Shown: in pieces, positions 5,537 through 6,706 of the stretch
How the letters are laid out: each line of letters starts with the position of its first letter
How positions within the stretch are numbered: position 1 is the first letter of the stretch
Source of the DNA: Methylocystaceae bacterium UBA5192
GTDB taxonomy: Bacteria; Pseudomonadota; Alphaproteobacteria; Rhizobiales; Beijerinckiaceae
Direction: 5' to 3'
Assembly: GCA_002412985.1 (NCBI GenBank)
Contig: DHWC01000045.1
Span: forward strand, 39,334-46,039
Length of the DNA stretch: 6,706 bases
The notes under the pieces: model-generated
What the model saw: only the letters and a program-made list of their open reading frames with translations
Told to the model about the DNA's origin: nothing
Databases searched by the model: none
Program-made: the position numbers and the translations under genes

Positions 5537-6018
5537 TTCACGCCCTCCCGAGCAATAGCTAAAGCATTACGTAAATCTCTCGCTAAATCCGCTTTTTGGT
5601 CTGGACCAAGAAAAGAGCCAATTTCAATGCGCTCCCCCTTACAAGCTAGAGCTATGCTCTGCATCCCAAATTCTTCGTGGTTTTGTTGCTCTAAGCGGAC
5701 CCAAAAGGGGTTAAATCGCCATTCTTGCTGCTGGCCGAGAACGTTTATCTTTGTAAAAACAAGCTCTAACATAGTAAGATCGAGCGTTTCAAAGACTCGC
5801 GCTGAGCGATAATTCAATCTGAAGGCGATATATAGCGCTAAAGCATCGAGTCCCATAAAACCAACCACTGGCCAAGCGCCAATAATGAAAAATGGTACTG
5901 CGTAAATGACCTGAAGACTGAGGAAAGCAATGATAAAAATCATGAATGAACGTGGCGACATAGATCTATGCGGCGATAAGCGTGCGGCATAAATCTTTCT
6001 TGCATAAGCATCGGCCAT
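5527..6018 (-). CDS. DUF2244 family membrane protein
   Basis: This 163-residue protein matches DUF2244. A basic N-terminus with 'LSPHRSMSPRSF' (14-25) is followed by two close membrane spans (about 26-46 and 50-68), separated by 'GAWP'. A soluble C-terminal part includes 'NPFWVRL' (103-109) and 'IEIGSFLGPDQKADLARDL' (131-149). I infer an inner-membrane hairpin with a cytoplasmic domain. The family occurs mainly in Alphaproteobacteria and nearby groups, and its role is unknown to me. The ATG at 6018 has GAGG at 6026-6029 upstream, about 7 nt away. The gene is divergent from nth with a 50-bp gap, a pairing I recall from Rhizobiales, so shared regulation is possible. Its TAG overlaps the TAA of dedA. 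Confidence 0.87.
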   Translation of the reverse strand: MADAYARKIYAARLSPHRSMSPRSFMIFIIAFLSLQVIYAVPFFIIGAWPVVGFMGLDALALYIAFRLNYRSARVFETLDLTMLELVFTKINVLGQQQEWRFNPFWVRLEQQNHEEFGMQSIALACKGERIEIGSFLGPDQKADLARDLRNALAIAREGVKFN

Positions 6019-6044
6019 GGCTCAGCCTCACAACACTTCTCTCT

Positions 6045-6065
6045 ACTAAGTAAAGCTAGCTTAGT
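6045..6065. promoter_or_regulatory. Nested palindromes in the 50-bp spacer between the DUF2244 gene and nth
   Basis: ACTAAG (6045-6050) and CTTAGT (6060-6065) form perfect 6-bp arms. Inside and overlapping them is the 10-bp palindrome AAGCTAGCTT (6053-6062). It ends 3 bp before the nth ATG. Its position between two divergent starts suits an operator, but no known site is recognised and no clear -35/-10 pair was found. nth has no evident ribosome site, so this element could instead shape its 5' end. Confidence 0.3.
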
Positions 6066-6068
6066 TCA

Positions 6069-6706
6069 ATGAAAAAAATAAGCAAAAATTCTCCACGCGC
6101 GACGCAAAAATCTAGCGCAAAAAAAACACAAAGACCGACACCCGCCCAGCGCCGTCGGGTGGAGGAAATTTTTACCAGATTCTCTAAAGCTTCACCAAAT
6201 CCTAAAGGCGAACTCTATTACACAAATCCCTTCACTTTACTTGTTGCAGTCGTTCTGTCCGCCCAAGCAACAGATGTTGGTGTAAACAAAGCGACACACA
6301 AGCTCTTTACCCTAGCGGATACGCCCGAAAAAATTCTTGAGCTTGGCGAGGCGCGCCTTAAGTCGCTCATCCAAACAATTGGATTATTTAGGACCAAGGC
6401 CAAACATATCATGGCCCTGTGCCAGACATTAGTTAATGAATATGGTAGTCAAACGCCTCAAAGCCGAGAAGCGCTAATGTCTTTGCCTGGCGTAGGACGA
6501 AAAACAGCTAACGTGGTAATGAATATCGCCTTTCATAAGCCGACAATTGCGGTTGACACACATATTTTTCGGCTGTCAAATCGACTTCCGCTTGCGCCGG
6601 GCAAAACGCCGCAAGAAGTTGAAGACGGTTTAATGGGCCTCATTCCAGAAAGATTCTTATTACATGCGCATCATTGGCTGATCTTGCACGGGCGCTATGT
6701 CTGCAA
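6069..6706 (+). CDS. nth: Endonuclease III (3' end outside window)
   Basis: Nth is a bifunctional DNA glycosylase and AP lyase that removes oxidised pyrimidines in base excision repair. The 212 codons seen cover nearly the whole glycosylase fold. The helix-hairpin-helix 'LPGVGRKTANVV' (139-150) carries catalytic K145, and 'IAVDTHIFRLSNR' (160-172) carries catalytic D163. These correspond to K120 and D138 of E. coli Nth, an offset of 25. The frame runs off the window just after 'HHWLILHGRYVC', whose C212 is the first of four cysteines that hold the 4Fe-4S cluster; the other three are not visible. The extra 25 residues at the N-terminus are rich in Lys, Ser and Arg. The ATG at 6069 is the only start that includes them; no ribosome site is visible before it. 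The gene is divergent from the DUF2244 gene. Confidence 0.96.
   Translation, partial: MKKISKNSPRATQKSSAKKTQRPTPAQRRRVEEIFTRFSKASPNPKGELYYTNPFTLLVAVVLSAQATDVGVNKATHKLFTLADTPEKILELGEARLKSLIQTIGLFRTKAKHIMALCQTLVNEYGSQTPQSREALMSLPGVGRKTANVVMNIAFHKPTIAVDTHIFRLSNRLPLAPGKTPQEVEDGLMGLIPERFLLHAHHWLILHGRYVC

Noticed and set aside
6218..6412. Minus-strand open frame of 64 codons inside nth
   Set aside because: It is the shadow of the highly conserved endonuclease III frame.

Overview
The window looks like chromosomal core DNA of an alphaproteobacterium with a moderately AT-rich genome. The main clues are a DUF3422 membrane protein, an alphaproteobacterial-style glyoxalase I with the C-terminal tail after 'ELLQKG', and a DUF2244 gene divergent from nth, an arrangement I recall from Rhizobiales/Hyphomicrobiales. 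The order-level placement is inference. All eight visible gene ends are TAA (six) or TAG (two), and all Trp codons I checked are TGG, so the code appears standard.

Layout. Bases 1-390 hold the 3' end of an OmpR/PhoB-type winged-helix regulator whose receiver part looks degenerate. A DUF3422 gene (463-1791, +) follows in the same direction. It converges, with 3 bp between the stops, on xseB (1795-2058, -), the small subunit of exonuclease VII. Upstream of xseB on the same strand is a long cation diffusion facilitator (2096-3469, -) with a zinc-type HD/HD site and what appear to be three tandem cytoplasmic domains. A 156-bp divergent spacer separates it from gloA (3626-4066, +), which keeps all four metal ligands. 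A 360-bp gene-poor stretch (4067-4426) follows, with at most a doubtful 38-residue membrane ORF. Then come an unrecognised 117-residue protein (4427-4780, +) and a DedA-family membrane protein (4889-5530, +) that seems to start at TTG. dedA overlaps the stop of a DUF2244 membrane protein (5527-6018, -) by 4 bp. A 50-bp divergent spacer leads to nth (6069 to the window edge, +), cut off at the first Fe-S cysteine.

The genes do not form one pathway. They are housekeeping functions: DNA repair and processing (xseB, nth), metal export (CDF), methylglyoxal detoxification (gloA) and envelope proteins (DedA, DUF3422, DUF2244). I see no CRISPR array, transposase, tRNA, rRNA, phage gene or defence island. 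No convincing new system is present. The best leads are AT-rich inverted repeats centred on the stop codons at both convergent junctions, the triplicated C-terminus of the CDF protein, the degenerate response regulator, an in-frame ATG then TGA just ahead of dedA, and the orphan 117-residue protein.
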